Source: Psococerastis gibbosa
Lineage: Eukaryota; Arthropoda; Insecta; Psocodea; Psocidae
Length of the DNA stretch: 64,000 bases
Direction: 5' to 3'
Assembly (NCBI GenBank): GCA_963971405.1
Contig: OZ020484.1
Coordinates: 23,560,001-23,624,000, forward strand
Numbering within the stretch: position 1 is the stretch's first letter; each line of letters starts with the position of its first letter. The position numbers and the translations under genes were made by a program. Positions 12,405 through 26,043 of this stretch are shown in pieces. The notes under the pieces were generated by a model that made no database searches, was not told the DNA's origin, and worked only from the letters and a program-made list of their open reading frames with translations.

Positions 12405-14719
12405 CTGTGATTTGCCCATTGAGCTATTCCACTTAATCAGGTATGTCACTTACTTAATTTAAACGTAATTTTTATAGAGAAGCCCATAAAAATTGAAATT
12501 TCGATTGTACAGTAAATTATATTATTACTTATTTAATAGTCAAGCAGAAATTCGTAACAGTAGTACATTGCTTATTTTGTATTTGCATTATATACTGTAG
12601 TACTGTAAATATGACGTTTCCTGTGTCCGCTTTGCTATATCGTTTATGAATTTCTTGGAATTATGTTGGAACAATAGTAGTTTTATTGTAAACGTCTATT
12701 CAATTTAATATATAATTATGAGATAGAAGCAGGATATTTAATGTTAATATATGTTATCATCATGTCAACAACTGCATTATTGTCCATTAAATCAATGTAG
12801 CCTAATTCAGGCCGAGGTGATATTTGTTAATTTTAGTTCCTTGAACTTTTCTGAAATTATATCTTTCGCAGGATTGTTTAATTAGGTCACTATCTCACGT
12901 ATAGTCTATGTATTTTGGTATCGCCGCATACGAAACGCAACTGTTGAACAAGTACCTACATAATTCCAAAAAAAAGTTTAATTGACTATTCTATTCGTGC
13001 CTATCTTTGTGACTGACTGAAAACCTGGATGGGAATGGTCGCTGACACCCAGTAGTAATAAGCAATATTTATTTTTTCCTTTAAAATTCTGTTAAATGGC
13101 AAACATGATATTTTTTATATATTATTTGAACAAAAATATAGCTTATTTTAGTTAAGTAAATTATGTTTATGTATTTTTATTTTTGGTGTCACTGCCGTCC
13201 TCTTCAGTTGCCATGGGGACAAGAAAGGGCACTGGGAGCGATCACGCATCATGCGCAGTCAATATTTCTAGGTTATTGGATGGACCGCATAGTTTTCTGC
13301 AGCACACTATTTTTAGTGTATAAACTCTAAAGGCAGGTCTTAAAAAAGCCCAAGTTGCCAGGTGGGCAGCATGGCTAGAATAATTTAGCCATTATCCTCT
13401 GACAGCACCAGTCATGTTATAGTAAAAACGTGGGAGTTTGAGGCGGGAGAACAACTTACAATTTACTACGTGACACTTTTTACGCACCAGCGTAGTCGTC
13501 CATCGTTCGCGAAATAATATGAGGCACACGATAAATACATAAATAACGTAGATAGCGCCTTTTTGCCTACGGGCTACGAGCATATCAAGAAATGACAGTG
13601 ATATATCTGCTATATTTATAAAAGCAAGTGTTACGAAAAAAATGTTTCCTTTTTGCACAACTATCGTAATATACATTCATGAATCTTTTCGATTATCTTC
13701 GCCATGAAATTAAGTCTATCCATAGAAACCGGTAGATCTAAATTTAGCTTGCCTCAATAGGGCGCATATCTAATTTAGGTAAGGTAGTGACGCACCTTTA
13801 ATGATGATATTGTATCCAGAGGCGAATTGAACCTGTTTCGGGGTAAAATGGTTATCAATGCACGTGATTTGTGACGCGGAGATAGGAAGATTGTATAACT
13901 AATATTGCAATGGAGGTCTCTAGAGCTCTAGAGGTTGATTTTAATATTGTATGTACATTACGGTACGTTAATACTAAGATTCATATTGCTTAAAATATGA
14001 CTTGTGTTTTTAATTTTTCGTATAATTCCTAAATTTTACTTCGGAGCAGATTTTTCTGAAAAGCAAATCATCACTGATGATCTGACTATCTTTTCAGGGT
14101 TGGTCGAGTTGGTTGAGAGAAAATTTGGGCTTCGGATTAGAACGGTTGAGGTTCCATCTCCATCATCAAAATATGTTCATACAACCCCTGATACTCGCAG
14201 TGGCAGGGGAAAACGCCAAAAACTGCTATAATTAATGTGCAACATTCAAATTTTTCCTTCAAATCACTAGTTTTTGTCTGTGCTGTATTCGGCATAGGTT
14301 GGAGGTTCCGGGATATCAGCACTAGGTTTTAAAATAAACATGTATAATTAAGGGCCGCACAAATCCACTGTAGTCGTGGGGAAGTATATTCTGTGCTCTG
14401 TACTGCTGCACTGTGCTCTGTGCTAATGCTGTGCATGCTAAGGTACTTGTAGCGGTTTTGATCCAGTTCCATGTGCAAATTTTTACATTGTCCGGTAGAA
14501 ACTCCTTTTCCCGTAAATCCTGCTTATCGACACCCACGGCACACGAATGACCTGATTCCTAAACTCGAACTACCTCATGACAAGTTACTACTCCCTTGCC
14601 CCATCTTTTGTTAAGTCTCTCCCGCACGTTCTCGGAAGTCTTGTCCAAACCCACGCTGTATCGGTTTTGGAAGCAGTGTCAATGTCCTAATAAGAAGGTT
14701 TAAAATAATTCCGTTGCTG
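12405..14719. other. no gene seen
   Basis: AT-rich. A possible acceptor followed by an open 40-codon frame at 13207-13330 has no downstream donor or homology. Confidence 0.45.
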
Positions 14720-14960
14720 GTGCATTGCACACACACGAGGAGGATGGCACAAAGGAAAGTGTTGTATTTCGGAGGATTGCGCCACAAGAGAGCGGGGCGT
14801 CGACACACGTGTGGGGGACGGGGGTGTCCGCGCGTGGGAACAATACCCCGCTGGAGCGCTGGAGAAAGAGCGTGCGACTCGACGGGCGTGCCCCTGCAGC
14901 GGCCAATGCTGCCACCATTGTCTCGCGACATCCATGTTGTGTCAACGTGCTATTGTCTCT
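14720..14960. promoter_or_regulatory. GC- and CpG-rich island, unassigned
   Basis: Far richer in CG dinucleotides than its surroundings (GGGGCGTCGACACACGTGTG, CCGCGCGTGGG, GACGGGCGTGCCC). Open in several frames on both strands, as expected for GC-rich DNA. It could be an upstream promoter or first exon, for instance of cv-c, or a remnant of foreign DNA. No splice donor of good quality seen on the + strand. Confidence 0.3.
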
Positions 14961-17900
14961 CAGGTTCCTTAACAAAGCTCAAAGAATATATTTTCATAAT
15001 TGCCCGTTACGCAAGGCCATATACGATAACATGTTGTTCACTTTCTTTGAGTTCCTTTTGTTCCTTTTGTTTACTGTTGGTTTAAATTAATTTCAATGTC
15101 ACATGATATTGCATTGGGACCACGATAGTACTAGTAGTATCATCTGGTTTATGTGATGTTAGTGTGTGTTGTTATTAATTTAAAATGTATCAAAGTAACA
15201 AGCTTTTGAAGGGAAAACCTTGTATACCGATGCGAAGCATCTAAAACTGGGCCATAAAAACAAGCTTTGCTTTCATTCAAAACTTATTAGATTTATTTCT
15301 AGTTGATGATCGGCCAGTGTCGCCAGTGTCGAACACTGTGCAGTTTATCATATAGCCTACTATAAATAAGCTTTCATTGTGCATGGTCCAAAAACCATGT
15401 GGAAATCCTATGTGTGATGCATTTTTCATGAAATATCTATAAATGGATTTACACGTGGATTGAGCGTGTAATTTGGGCCACTATGAGAGCGAAGACGTGA
15501 CACTATACGCAATGCAACTACCTACTGTTTTCATTTATGGTCGGAAACACGTGCTGCTCTGATCTGTTCTACTAGTAGTACTATTATAGCAGTTACATTA
15601 GCCCATTCTTTATCTCAGACCATTATCAAAATGTATAAAACAATAAATATAACATAATACAATATACATTTAATTAACTTTGGTCGAAGAGGTAACCTCC
15701 TCGTTATATAACCGAAATTAGAGGGTATGGAAAAAGCTGGACTTTTTCGACCATCACAAAGCTTTACTTATACTATCGTTTAAATAGGAAAGCAATACCT
15801 AGTCTTACCAGTCATCATGTGTTCAGTATACAGTGTCATATTGTGCAGAGTACACAAAGCAATATTTCGTGATGATTTGGAACGTTGTGTCTGTTGTGCT
15901 GTGAAATGCAAATTGTGGGCAAATTCCATTTTGAAAATTGTAGAATCGAAAATAAACCCCTTGACTTACTAACGAAACGGTCCCGAAATTGTAAAATGAT
16001 TGTACGCATGTGGGGGCAAGTAATATATCATACCTTACTAGTACTTCTTCATTTTAGGGGGCCTTAAAGCAGATTCGATGGAATTCACAGTTAATATAAA
16101 AGCCATCCCATCACTATTATCAGTTCATTGACTTGCTTCTATAAAGCTTACAGGCCTCTTTGGAGCAGATCATAAGTTACCCGGTTATTTTCAAATCCTG
16201 TCCCTATCCGTTCCCGTTGCGCGTCTGTAACAAATGTGGTCTGGATAAATAATAGTGGTAGAGTACGCGTGCTTAGGGCACTAACAGCGCCATAAATAAT
16301 GTATAGAGGTAGCCCTGTTTTTATAGATACCATAATGTAGGCTTTCACGGTCACTGTTAATGAGCTTACCTCGGTTTCCCGTGAGATTGGTCATTACGAG
16401 ACCTTTTAAGTCTTTTTGTTCCATTTCATGAACTTTCCCCTGTCCAGCAATTGCTAAGGACCTCAGTGTGTGAGACAGCCACCATGCTCGAAGTATGTAT
16501 TAAGTAAAATAAATGCATGGCATGGCTGCACGCAACAGGAGTTTTTTTTCATTATCATTTACAGTAGTTACATCAGCGTAGCCTTAGAGTTAGAAACCAA
16601 CACTTTAATGTAAAATTTCTCACATAAAATGTATCCCCTTAGAGGATTAAGAGACTATCGGATGGGAAAAGACTAACAGGGTATAAAAACAAATATCTCA
16701 TGAAACATAAATCGTACAGTTGGCAAAGACATCAGTACAAACAGAAGAACTTTGTCTATATACGTCTTTCTAACCCAGATTGGCCACAATTATTTAGTTT
16801 GATTTGTACGAAAAAACTATTGCTGTAACCATTGTACTGTAGCCAATTGGTGTTAAGGAAAGCCGCATGTTATATTTCGAAATGTAGGGGAGTATTTCTG
16901 CTAATTTAATGAATATATTTTACAGCTCTTCGATCGATATTTCCTGTGGAAATCGACTTCGCACAAAAAATGCGTAGAATTGCTCTTAAGGCTCGTTTGA
17001 ATGAAGACGGGACGTCTATTTAGATTTTTAATCATATAGTTTCTTTTGTAAAATTGGCCTAAAAAATTGCGTCCTGTCCAACTGGCCGTTTCTCTCCCTT
17101 GTTTTTATTCTCTCAACTAGTGCTCTCGCCTACGTTAAAGTCGATGACCTGAAACCAGTTACAACGATAATTACTGTTTTTAAGAGGCACTTGAACGCTG
17201 ATGGTAATGGTGCTGTTACATCATATGCATTTGTTTTCATAACCTAACCCGCCCACCCTGCTGCCACTTGTTAATGCTCTCTGTCAGAGGTGGCGGTGCT
17301 TCCAAAAGACTGCCATTAAATATTAACAATAGCCGGGTTTGTACATTCGGAAGAGTTAATTCCTATTGTAGTCCAATGTCCACTGTCGATATTGTATACG
17401 TACGCGTCCGATGAGGATGAATATATAAATTTAATCATATACTGCACAATTTTAAATTTGAGAAATATCCCCTATGCCCGTAATCGTACTATGGCAAAAA
17501 TGAATTTGGATAGTTTTTATATTCCAATGTACGCCAAATTCTAAAACCAATAATGAAGACAAGCAGTCCGGTAAATGTTATTTAGTATTGGGCGGCATAT
17601 ACGATTAAATAATTAACCATAGAAGTTTTAAATTTAATAGCCTGATACTGCCCGGTTTCTTAACTTAACTCAAAGTCTTGACCTTAAAATTTCGAGTGTA
17701 CTGACCAGTGTTATGATAGTACCTAAGGCCTGCGCTTTTAACTTTTATGGCTGCTTTAGATCAGGAAACCACTTTGCTCTTGTATAGCCTTGTTAAACTG
17801 TAAGTTGAATCGATAATTAATTGTTGCTAAGATGACTAACATTATACTATAGCATATTATCAAATTTTATTTAAACTCTTTGAGAACTTGACACTTTATT

Positions 17901-18229
17901 CTAGCACATAACAATGCAAAACGAGTGGAAGTTTGTAATGCAAAGCTTACCTCGTGCTGTGCGTTGAATTTTCAATTTCTTTCACATTAATTTCTTTCTT
18001 TCATAAGCTGAAAGCTTTATTTTCAAGTGAGGGGATTTTATTTTCAAACCACCTACCTATTTAGTCTTTTACCCCTTCCATCTTTGCACACCACATTTCT
18101 TTGAATCTGAAATTGTCTACTTGCTAATTATGATAATAGCATAGATTATTTCCCTTAGAGAGAAGATTTCTTTCTTATACGAAGAATATACTGTACGTAA
18201 TATAACTAATATTGTAAGCCTAATTTAGG
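14961..18229. other. no gene seen apart from a Rep-A end fragment
   Basis: AT-rich, without long frames; only the 53-bp Rep-A terminus at 15745 stands out. Confidence 0.5.
15745..15797 (-). repeat. Rep-A terminal fragment
   Basis: TTTCGACCATCACAAAGCTT, ACTTATACTAT and AGGAAAGCAAT match the 5' end of Rep-A in reverse; nothing else of the element follows. Confidence 0.65.
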
Positions 18230-19692
18230 TACCGGTAAACGGGGGCAAAGTCGATCATCATTATGGGGTTTCAGTAAGTTTTCGACGTACCACTTCAGTT
18301 TTTTGACAAGGGACCTGTGCGTAACAAAAGATTACTCTGTCGTTAATGCTATGCCAATGGTTTTCATTACTTTTTGTGGAAAAATAATCGGTTTTAATAT
18401 TATTTTGTTGTGATCGACTTTACCCGGTGAGTGGGGCAAAGTCGATCACTCATCTTATTTTGAATGTAAATCAACTTGAAACCGATTTCGATCATTTTTA
18501 AGGGTTTATAAACCTAACTCCGTTAGGTTGGCTTAGTAATTGCACAAAAAATTCCTTATTTATTTATTTATTTACACGCGAACCATGGTTTCCCTAAAAT
18601 TTATAAAACACTGTTTTTTTCAGGAATCTAAAAAAATCTCTTTGCAACTAACTGTACCACAACTGCATGATTGTTTAAACCAAGAGCAACTTTTCTGAGA
18701 AGTAATTTTAGCCAATAAAAATAATTTCTAGGACATATTATAGAAGGGTAATAGTGATCGACTTTTCCCTGTTTCTACATGCGTCCACATTTTCCCTCCA
18801 AACATGCGAAATTGAGAAGTATTTTTTGGTTTGGTGAAAAAAAATAAAATTTCAATGAACTTGCTAAAATTCAAGTTTAGTCATATTATGTGATATGGCA
18901 ATAAAACATAGTTACATATAGGCCCTACCATCAAAAATTGAAAATTTAATTTAAAAAAACCCAACTAACTTTAACTCGCCAATAAAACCTTAACAAAACA
19001 AAAATCTGTCATGTGTTCCAAAAATCCCATAGACATAGTAAAACTATAGACTCATCGTAAACATTCGGGTTGAAGCCGCTTGACTTCGGCTATTTCCGTA
19101 GTATAGGTGCAGTTTGAGCCTTCTGCCATTTGATACCATGGTAACATTTTATTTTTTATTTGATTATTTAAAGATTATTTAGAACGGGAAATCATGCCAC
19201 GTAACCAACAATATTTTTATACAGAGCTTGCAGTACTTTTAATTTATATATTAAACAATATTTTAAGCGAAGTTTTCCCTACTTTTCGATAATAATAATT
19301 TTTTTTAATGCAGAACTTGCAGTACTTTTAATTTAAATTTTAAACAATATATGTAATAAATGTAAATAATAAATATAATAATATATGAAACAACAAAGAA
19401 AACAATAAAGAAAACATTTAATAAAACTATTAAATTTGAATTTCCCGCTAAAATGCACCTACGAGGGGGCGTGGCCGTGGCTTCAGTCCTCCAGCACAGC
19501 CGAAATACGACATGGTGGCTCCATAGTTTTATTAGCTCCATGAAAAATCCTGAAAATATAACGCATTAACAAATTATCTGCTGCCACGGCAAACTTTCAA
19601 TGCCTAACCCAGTTGCGCGGGAAATTAAAAACCCGGACAGTGAACTTCGATCGAAGTTTACCCATGTGATCGACTTTGCCCCGTTTGCGGTA
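18230..19692. mobile_element. candidate 1.46-kb element with GGGGCAAAGTCGATCA ends
   Basis: TACCGGTAAACGGGGGCAAA / GTCGATCA at left and TGATCGACTTTGCCCCGTTT / GCGGTA at right. Further copies of the same word lie inside at about 18411, 18434 and 18751, the first two as a hairpin. It holds the SINE fragment and a ~90-bp tandem duplication (CTTGCAGTACTTTTAATTTA at 19228 and 19317). Confidence 0.6.
18502..18574 (+). mobile_element. SINE family S, 3' fragment
   Basis: Only the last 70 bases remain: CTAACTCCGTTAGGTTGGCT, TAGTAATTGCACAAAA and a (TTTA)n tail. It sits inside the element at 18230-19692, so it is younger than that element. Confidence 0.75.
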
Positions 19693-21906
19693 GTTGACGA
19701 GGTTCATCATGTTTTTGAATTTGACGGCTTGAATTAATGAAGTTCCGCCTGGTTAAAAAGGTCACACCGCTGGATAGTGGACACTGCTGTTTTGCGAGGT
19801 TAAACTTCTCTACTCGTATCACAATTCACAAAGAAAAGCCACAACACTATATGGTTGAATGCCTGAGAGCAGATTTAGCGAGTCCCGTTTTGGAATTGAT
19901 TATAAAGGAGATGTGGGCGTCCGGTATCTAGTTTATTTGACGCTACTTTCATACGGCATTGAGTTAAACGTTTATTAAGGGTCTCTCTGAGCATACTATC
20001 GACAATTAAAATTTGGAGGGCAATGCCTTTGGATTGGGTAATTTGTTTAACAGACTATGCTTCTGAGGGCAGTCTAATTTGTCCAAGGGGAACGCGCCCT
20101 GCATGATCTGTGACCTGTTGGGATGTCTTTCCTTCAAGCATTTTTGTGAATATTGTATTGTAATTATGTACCTATTATGCGAACAGATGTGTTGAAATCT
20201 GTAAATTTTTTGATGAACTTAAACGTCAGGGAATGATGGGATGCACGCAAGACCTCGTGACTGCAATGAACCCCGATCCTGTCTTGCATCCCGCACTTTT
20301 TCGCTCTTCCCATCTCTTGTCCCGTCCTGTGCGAAAACCGCCGAAATGTAAAAAAAAAAAATTAAAAACTTGAGAGAGGGTCACATTATTAAGACTATAG
20401 CATAGTTCTTTTACAGTTGGTCTGGATGAAATATAGATAATTTAATTTATTTTATATGACTAATAATATATTTGTCATTGTTGTAGTATAGGCTACCTAT
20501 TGCATAACGTACCTATTAAGTATTAACTGAAAGCCCTGCCCTGGGCTATGGTCTTGCCTTAAGTCAAAGGCTGAATGCATAATATGCATATTATATTGTA
20601 ATATGTGGAATTGCTGTCGCCGGCACTTGTCAACACAGCCTCTCTGCCGGAAATTGGCATCAATTTTAATGTTTTCCTGATACTTCACTGACATATACCC
20701 TTGTGAATAATTATGTCATTTATGTAGTATTACACGTATGTATATGAGGCAATAACCCCAAATCGAACACCATATCGGTCAGTAGGTATACCTGTCCACT
20801 TTTTAGGCATCATTGTTGTCTATAAAAGGTGAAGCCGATATAAATATAGGTATCTCAGGGAGCCTATCACTGTGTTATCGCTTGCATCATCGATTATTGG
20901 TCAGGTGCAAGTTTAGGCTAATTCGGGTGCACCATTGACCTATGGTTTATAGGTGAAAGTCTTATGGCGCTAGGATGCGAGTGATTTGCTCACATATGTT
21001 TTTTTCGCAGAAATCTCTTCAGTCTTGAGTCATTTGAAGTTGTCCCGGATAAAAAAAAGGCAATGGAAGACATAACCAGATAACTAGTTTGATATTCAGC
21101 CTAAGTGTCTGTCCTAATATTACAAGATTTTTTTTATGTTCTTTGAGTAGCTACTTAAGTTTGCATATTCACGAGCAAAAAAGGCTAGCTCGTGTTAACT
21201 GACTTGTTTATATTATGCAATCGAAGTTGTGGTGGTTTTATAGAAGTGTTGAAAATCAATTTTTTGGCACTAGTTTAATGCGTATTTGTGGTTCGGATGC
21301 TACTTTAAACTGTGATCCGATCGGTCCTTTCTTGACGATTCCATCATTGTCTGCTGTGTTGGTAGTCATTAGAAACAGGGGCCTCACAGTCATCGAACAA
21401 TTATAGTATGAAGTAGAGTACGAAACTCTGATTCAGAGTATGGTTGGCCACCCTACCCAGAGGTGAACTTGGGCTCTACCTACCAATTACCTACAGTCTG
21501 CCATCACTTCATCACTTACAATATTTTCGATGAAAGCAGATAAACTAATCTGGTTAGCTTCTTGGCGCTCCCCTGATATTATGTTTAAAACCAAACTCAT
21601 TTGTAATATGACCTGCTTTTATTTTAACTTTTTAATAATGAAATAATTTTAATTATGCAATTAACTTGAAATAAAAATAAATGTGGCCGCCTTTTCTGAA
21701 GCAGAAGTCATTGAAAGTTTCAACCCTCAGTAGGTCCCAAGCTAACCTCTGTGTAGCATTGACACGCAGGAACGATTACTCATACTTGGTGGGCGCCCCT
21801 AGAGTTATTTATAGAAGAGAAACAACATATTATATTAATATTTTATTAATCCTTGGCCCACCTGCTGCCACTTCTCCCATGACTAGCAATTGGAAAAACG
21901 TACCAG
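19693..21906. other. no gene seen; possible retroelement 3' end near 20230-20370
   Basis: A GC-richer stretch ending in an A-rich tail (GCCGAAATGT then A11) looks like the 3' end of a + strand retroelement. No frame is recognisable. Confidence 0.35.
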
Positions 21907-22378
21907 TGGCCTGATAATGGCGATTATAATACCTGGGTTAATATAATACCATGTCAAGTGATGGTGTTAATTCAATTGTTTAAAATAAATGAACAGCAAA
22001 TTTCAGAATTTTTTAAATTGTGATGTTGGCAATACTCAAGAACTTAACTGACGCGACGCTGCCGTAGCAAATATAAATAGCAAATACAAACACATATCGC
22101 CCTAGAAATAAACAAGTTTTAATTTTGAATTAATATATTGAGGATTATAAATAATTTGTCTAAACCTAAGACAAAAAAAAAATGAAGAAAATATAGCCGA
22201 AGATCATTCAATTGTTTAAATGGACACAATTTGATTTTTCCGCGTTTTCTTGCGATGATTACCAGATTAAAAGATTATGAAATTTTCAGTTCATTTATTT
22301 TAAACAAGTGTATTAATACCGTCACGTGACATGGTATTATATTAACCCCGGTATTAAAATCGTCATGATCAGGCTGCA
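21907..22378. mobile_element. MITE family G, long copy
   Basis: Inverted ends of about 60 bp: GGCCTGATAATGGCGATTAT, ATAATACC.GGGTTAATATA and ACCATGTCAAGTGATGG at left; complement at right (GTCACGTGACATGGTATTAT, CGTCATGATCAGGCTGC). Confidence 0.8.
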
Positions 22379-22792
22379 GGTGGCCGCAGTATTAAAAAAA
22401 TTAAAAAAATGGCGCGCTCGAATTTTCCATCCCTCCTTTATGGGTATAATCCTAGGAAACCCCCCTTAATGCAACGGAGTAACCACCGAGCACAGACTCC
22501 CGTGTTGAAACCGCGTTTCCACCCACTGTAATTAAAACTTTGTTGCAACCGATGCTGACGATTGAACCTCGAGTGTGGTGTAACATGTAGCTGACAGACA
22601 TACAACCCAATTAATCCTGACAAAGTACAAGCAAATTATTGCCGTGTCGTTTACAGGGCAACTCGAAAAGTTCTCTTTTCTCCCTTACTCAATTTGTAGG
22701 TGAATCTGTACCGTCATATTCCCTGTCCCAGTTATTTTGAAATGGCTCTTCCATTGCGACTACAGTGATAAATGAAGAATGTATGGCGCTTG

Positions 22793-23051
22793 AGCGGCTA
22801 TTCCACTGGGCAATTTTACTTCAAATTTGATTTTGTCATTGGCGTTTGTTTTGTTTTAAGGAGACTATTATGTAGATACTTAATTTATCTATTATATATT
22901 AAGTTATAATATGGTTGCAGACATCATTAATAAGTCTCTACCATATTATAACTTAATTTATAATAGATAAGTTAAGCATCTACATAATAGTCTCCTTAAA
23001 ACAAAACAAACGTCAATGACAAAATCAAATTTGAGGTAAAATACCCGCCTT
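22793..23051. repeat. fold-back element FB3
   Basis: Ends GCGGCTATTCCACTGGGC and TACCCGCCTTA with arms TTCAAATTTGATTTTGTCAT. The inner hairpin GTTTGTTTTGTTTTAAGGAG...GTTGCAGACATCATTAATAA is shared with FB1, while the outer arm matches FB2. Confidence 0.85.
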
Positions 23052-23478
23052 AGAAGTGAAAATTAAGTGAATATTGAAATGCCAATTTTACATTGTCTAG
23101 CAGCCCGATCATGGCGATTTGGGATTATTATAATATCGGGGTTTATTCAATTGTTTTAAACAATTGAGTGCAAAATGCGCGGGAATGTCAAATTAATAAA
23201 TTATTAATATTTTTTTAATATCAATGGTTGTTACGATTCTTTTACGAGAGTATAGTGTATACGAAGTACTATATAAGCATAGTACCTGATTTGTTTTTTG
23301 TTATTTGTTTCTGGTAAGATGAATACAATCTGGCAGAAAGTGATGGAAGAAATTAAAAATAACTTTAGGTGTTTTTTTTTTAGCATGTATGCTCAGTTTC
23401 TCAATATATATGGGCTATAATATTGTAAAATTACGCTGAGTTGTGGCAAACGTCCCAGCAGGAAAATCACGACAATGA

Positions 23479-23670
23479 GACTGAGGTATACTGTGTAAGT
23501 GTTACGCGTTACGCGATCAACTGTCATCTTGCAGATAAAATATACGAAAGCTCGCATAGCATCGTATATCAATTGTCATTTTACAGATGAAATATACGAA
23601 AGCTCGTATCCCGTATATCATTTGTAAGATGAACGTTGATCGCATAACACTTGCACAGTATGCCTTAGTC
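23479..23670. repeat. fold-back element FB4 with duplicated arm
   Basis: Arms GACTGAGGTATACTGTG / CACAGTATGCCTTAGTC and GATCAACTGTCATCTTGCAG / its complement. Within it AAATATACGAAAGCTCG occurs twice, so alternative hairpins can form. Confidence 0.7.
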
Positions 23671-23760
23671 AACTTTCTGCTGTGACGTATGGCTGAACTG
23701 AGCGTCTTTTTACTATAGTAGCCTAATTGTTGATTCTACGACAACAGCAGTGAGTATGGC

Positions 23761-23925
23761 CAAGGCCGTAGCCAGAAATTTTTTTGCGGGGGATGGGTCC
23801 ATCTGACGTCACCGGAGGGGAGGTAACCTCAACATGTTTAAAACTCCATTCTATTCTAGTGTACGCTGAAAATATTTCGGGGGGGGGGGTCCAGACCCCC
23901 TGGACCCCCTCTGGCTACGGCCATG
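23761..23925 (+). mobile_element. hAT-like MITE
   Basis: Inverted ends CAAGGCCGTAGCCAG and CTGGCTACGGCCATG, with a G tract and the repeated word GACCCCC near the right end. The flanking 8 bases do not match well, so the duplication is not supported. Confidence 0.75.
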
Positions 23926-25900
23926 CATGTGGTGATAGTTTGATACCCTTGAGAAGAAACTAATCAGATCACTTCTGACATGCAACTGAACTGACACGTT
24001 CTATATTTATTTCTTTATTACGGAAGTCACTGCAAGTCGAATTTTCTATGACAATAAACAAACAATAGCTCTGCAGGAACCACTTTTTTATTTGCACGTA
24101 TAATAGGCGGAACTCTATTATTTCCTCCTAAATTTAATGGCAGTTAAAACTCATAAAGTTGTAAAAATGGCAATAACCTTGAAGAAGATTTGTTAGAGCT
24201 GCCAGAGTGATGAAAAAGCGTTGACCACATTTTAATATCCCCTACAACATTTGAGCTATCAAGTGGAGTTTTAAGTAGCCTACGGCCTGCGTTAAAGTCT
24301 GGAGTCATTAATGTCGTACCTCGTACATTCGTAAATCAACCATAACTACGCGGACACTCAAAATTTTAAATGCTATTTTGGGCTTAACGATAATTGGCCA
24401 GTTAACTTTCACTGTTCCTGGCGTCAGGCCATCCATGACAGAAAGCATGGACTACTTCTTTCCAGTCTTTTGTAAGTATCTTACTCTACAGTACACTGCC
24501 AAGTTGTATTACGCATCTCAGGACGTGTATGAAATTTATTTAATTTTATAAGACACTGCTGCTAAATTCAGGACCTTCTTCACAATTGCGACTTTCCATT
24601 TAATTCCTCGATTGTTCCCCTACCTTCTCGACAAGATGCCTCCAAAGCCATATGAGGGACAAGTATCAGTAGGAGTTAAGATACAACTGCGGGCCTGCTA
24701 TGCTGTTTGATATTGTTGTAGCTTATTATTCTTGGGGTTCATTTTGTTTCAAATGCTCGTAGGCGACATTCTTTTATATCTGTCGGGCCGGCCAGCATAT
24801 CCTACGAACACTAGCGTAGCTTACATAAGCTAAACACTGAGGAACACCATCTATTCTTGTTTAGGGGTTGCATAATTACGTTTTTACAGGGAATCCAGGT
24901 TTCGTCGTAAAGTTAATAATCAAATAAAAAATGTATTAACCTGGGCAGTGTTTTTTTTTAAATTTTAGGAGGGGACGTTATTGTTAGTGGTGTTATCATG
25001 ACAGCTGGCACTAAAAGGCATATAAGTTCGTGCCTTAATTGTTTCTTGGCGTATGTAGTATTTTATCGTACTGTGTACGAGATCGGGCACTGAGAGATTT
25101 GTTTAAGACGTGCATTAATCACTCGTTAAAGTCAATAAACTGTCGGCTAATTCCGAAACCACCATAAATAACAAATTCTCATGTCAGTGACCTCGTCACT
25201 CCATGACATACGAGGAATTTCATTTCTATTGCTAAAGTAAATATCTTTCCATCAGGTTAGCTGTCGATGCTTTATTATATGGCGTTCTTTGACGGATGGG
25301 GGACATTCCATACGTATTGCTTTGACAGAATTACACAATCTTAGAAAAGGAAGAATCCATAACTTTTGGGTAAGCCCAAACCAGGCATTCGTTGCATAAT
25401 TTTCTTACATAGTGATATGTTTTTTACTGAGCAATTTTGATTTACGCGTATAAAAGATATTACTGTCGAAGAGACAAATTAGTAGTTTTAATTGTATACT
25501 GAATATATTGGAGAGGGTGTATCCGCTTGTGGAGAAGGGGACCGAAAAAGCGAGAGCTTTGTGTTTGCCCCTGTGAGGGAAAGCAAACTGTTGAGATTTG
25601 CACAACCTGTTCAGCAAATATGGTCTTTGTGAGGCGCGAGAGCCTTCAAAAGGTTCCCTTCCCACTCGTTTCTCGTGTCAATATTGGATATTGAGGTACA
25701 AAACGACGCGAAGCTCCACGAGTGCTATTTGATGTCGTTTGAGCTAAAATTGAGTTTGAGCATGTGCCGTTTCCATTGTGTTGCGACTTTAGCTGTAGTT
25801 TGCCTATTCACGTTTCTAAATTATTTTCGATTCAAATTAGCTGCTATACAGCAAAAGGGATATTCACAATACGTTGAGCATTTTTTGACGTCGTGTTTCG
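23926..25900. other. no gene seen
   Basis: Unique-looking AT-rich sequence with half of a small MITE end at 24692. Confidence 0.45.
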
Positions 25901-26043
25901 GTCATATGATTGGAGGCTCGGTTCGACGATCGCTGTAGCAGATTTAGCATTACCCAGGGTGCACCACGAGGAGGCCTGCTACTTTGCACCCCGTCAAATG
26001 GCTCTACTGCCACAGACGGGCGTTGGCTAAACTAAACTAAACT
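25901..26043 (+). mobile_element. short retroelement 3' fragment with (CTAAA)n tail and target duplication
   Basis: ACGTCGTGTTTCG occurs at 25888-25900 and at 26044-26056. The 143 bp between end in GGCTAAACTAAACTAAACT, a short pentamer repeat tail typical of some non-LTR elements. The body has no recognisable coding. It includes the inverted words CAGGGTGCACC/GCACCCCGTC. Confidence 0.7.

Noticed and set aside
13207-13330. Acceptor-like TCCTCTTCAG followed by a 40-codon frame
   Set aside because: No donor before the stop and no homology.
14611-15090. Five overlapping frames on both strands of 80-120 codons
   Set aside because: Explained by local high GC, which removes stops; no homology. Reported only as a CpG-rich island.
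25490-25700. A + strand frame with six Cys (CVCPCEGK..., ICTTC) that could be a Cys-rich peptide
   Set aside because: No start, signal sequence or convincing acceptor, a stop just upstream, and the opposite strand is equally open.
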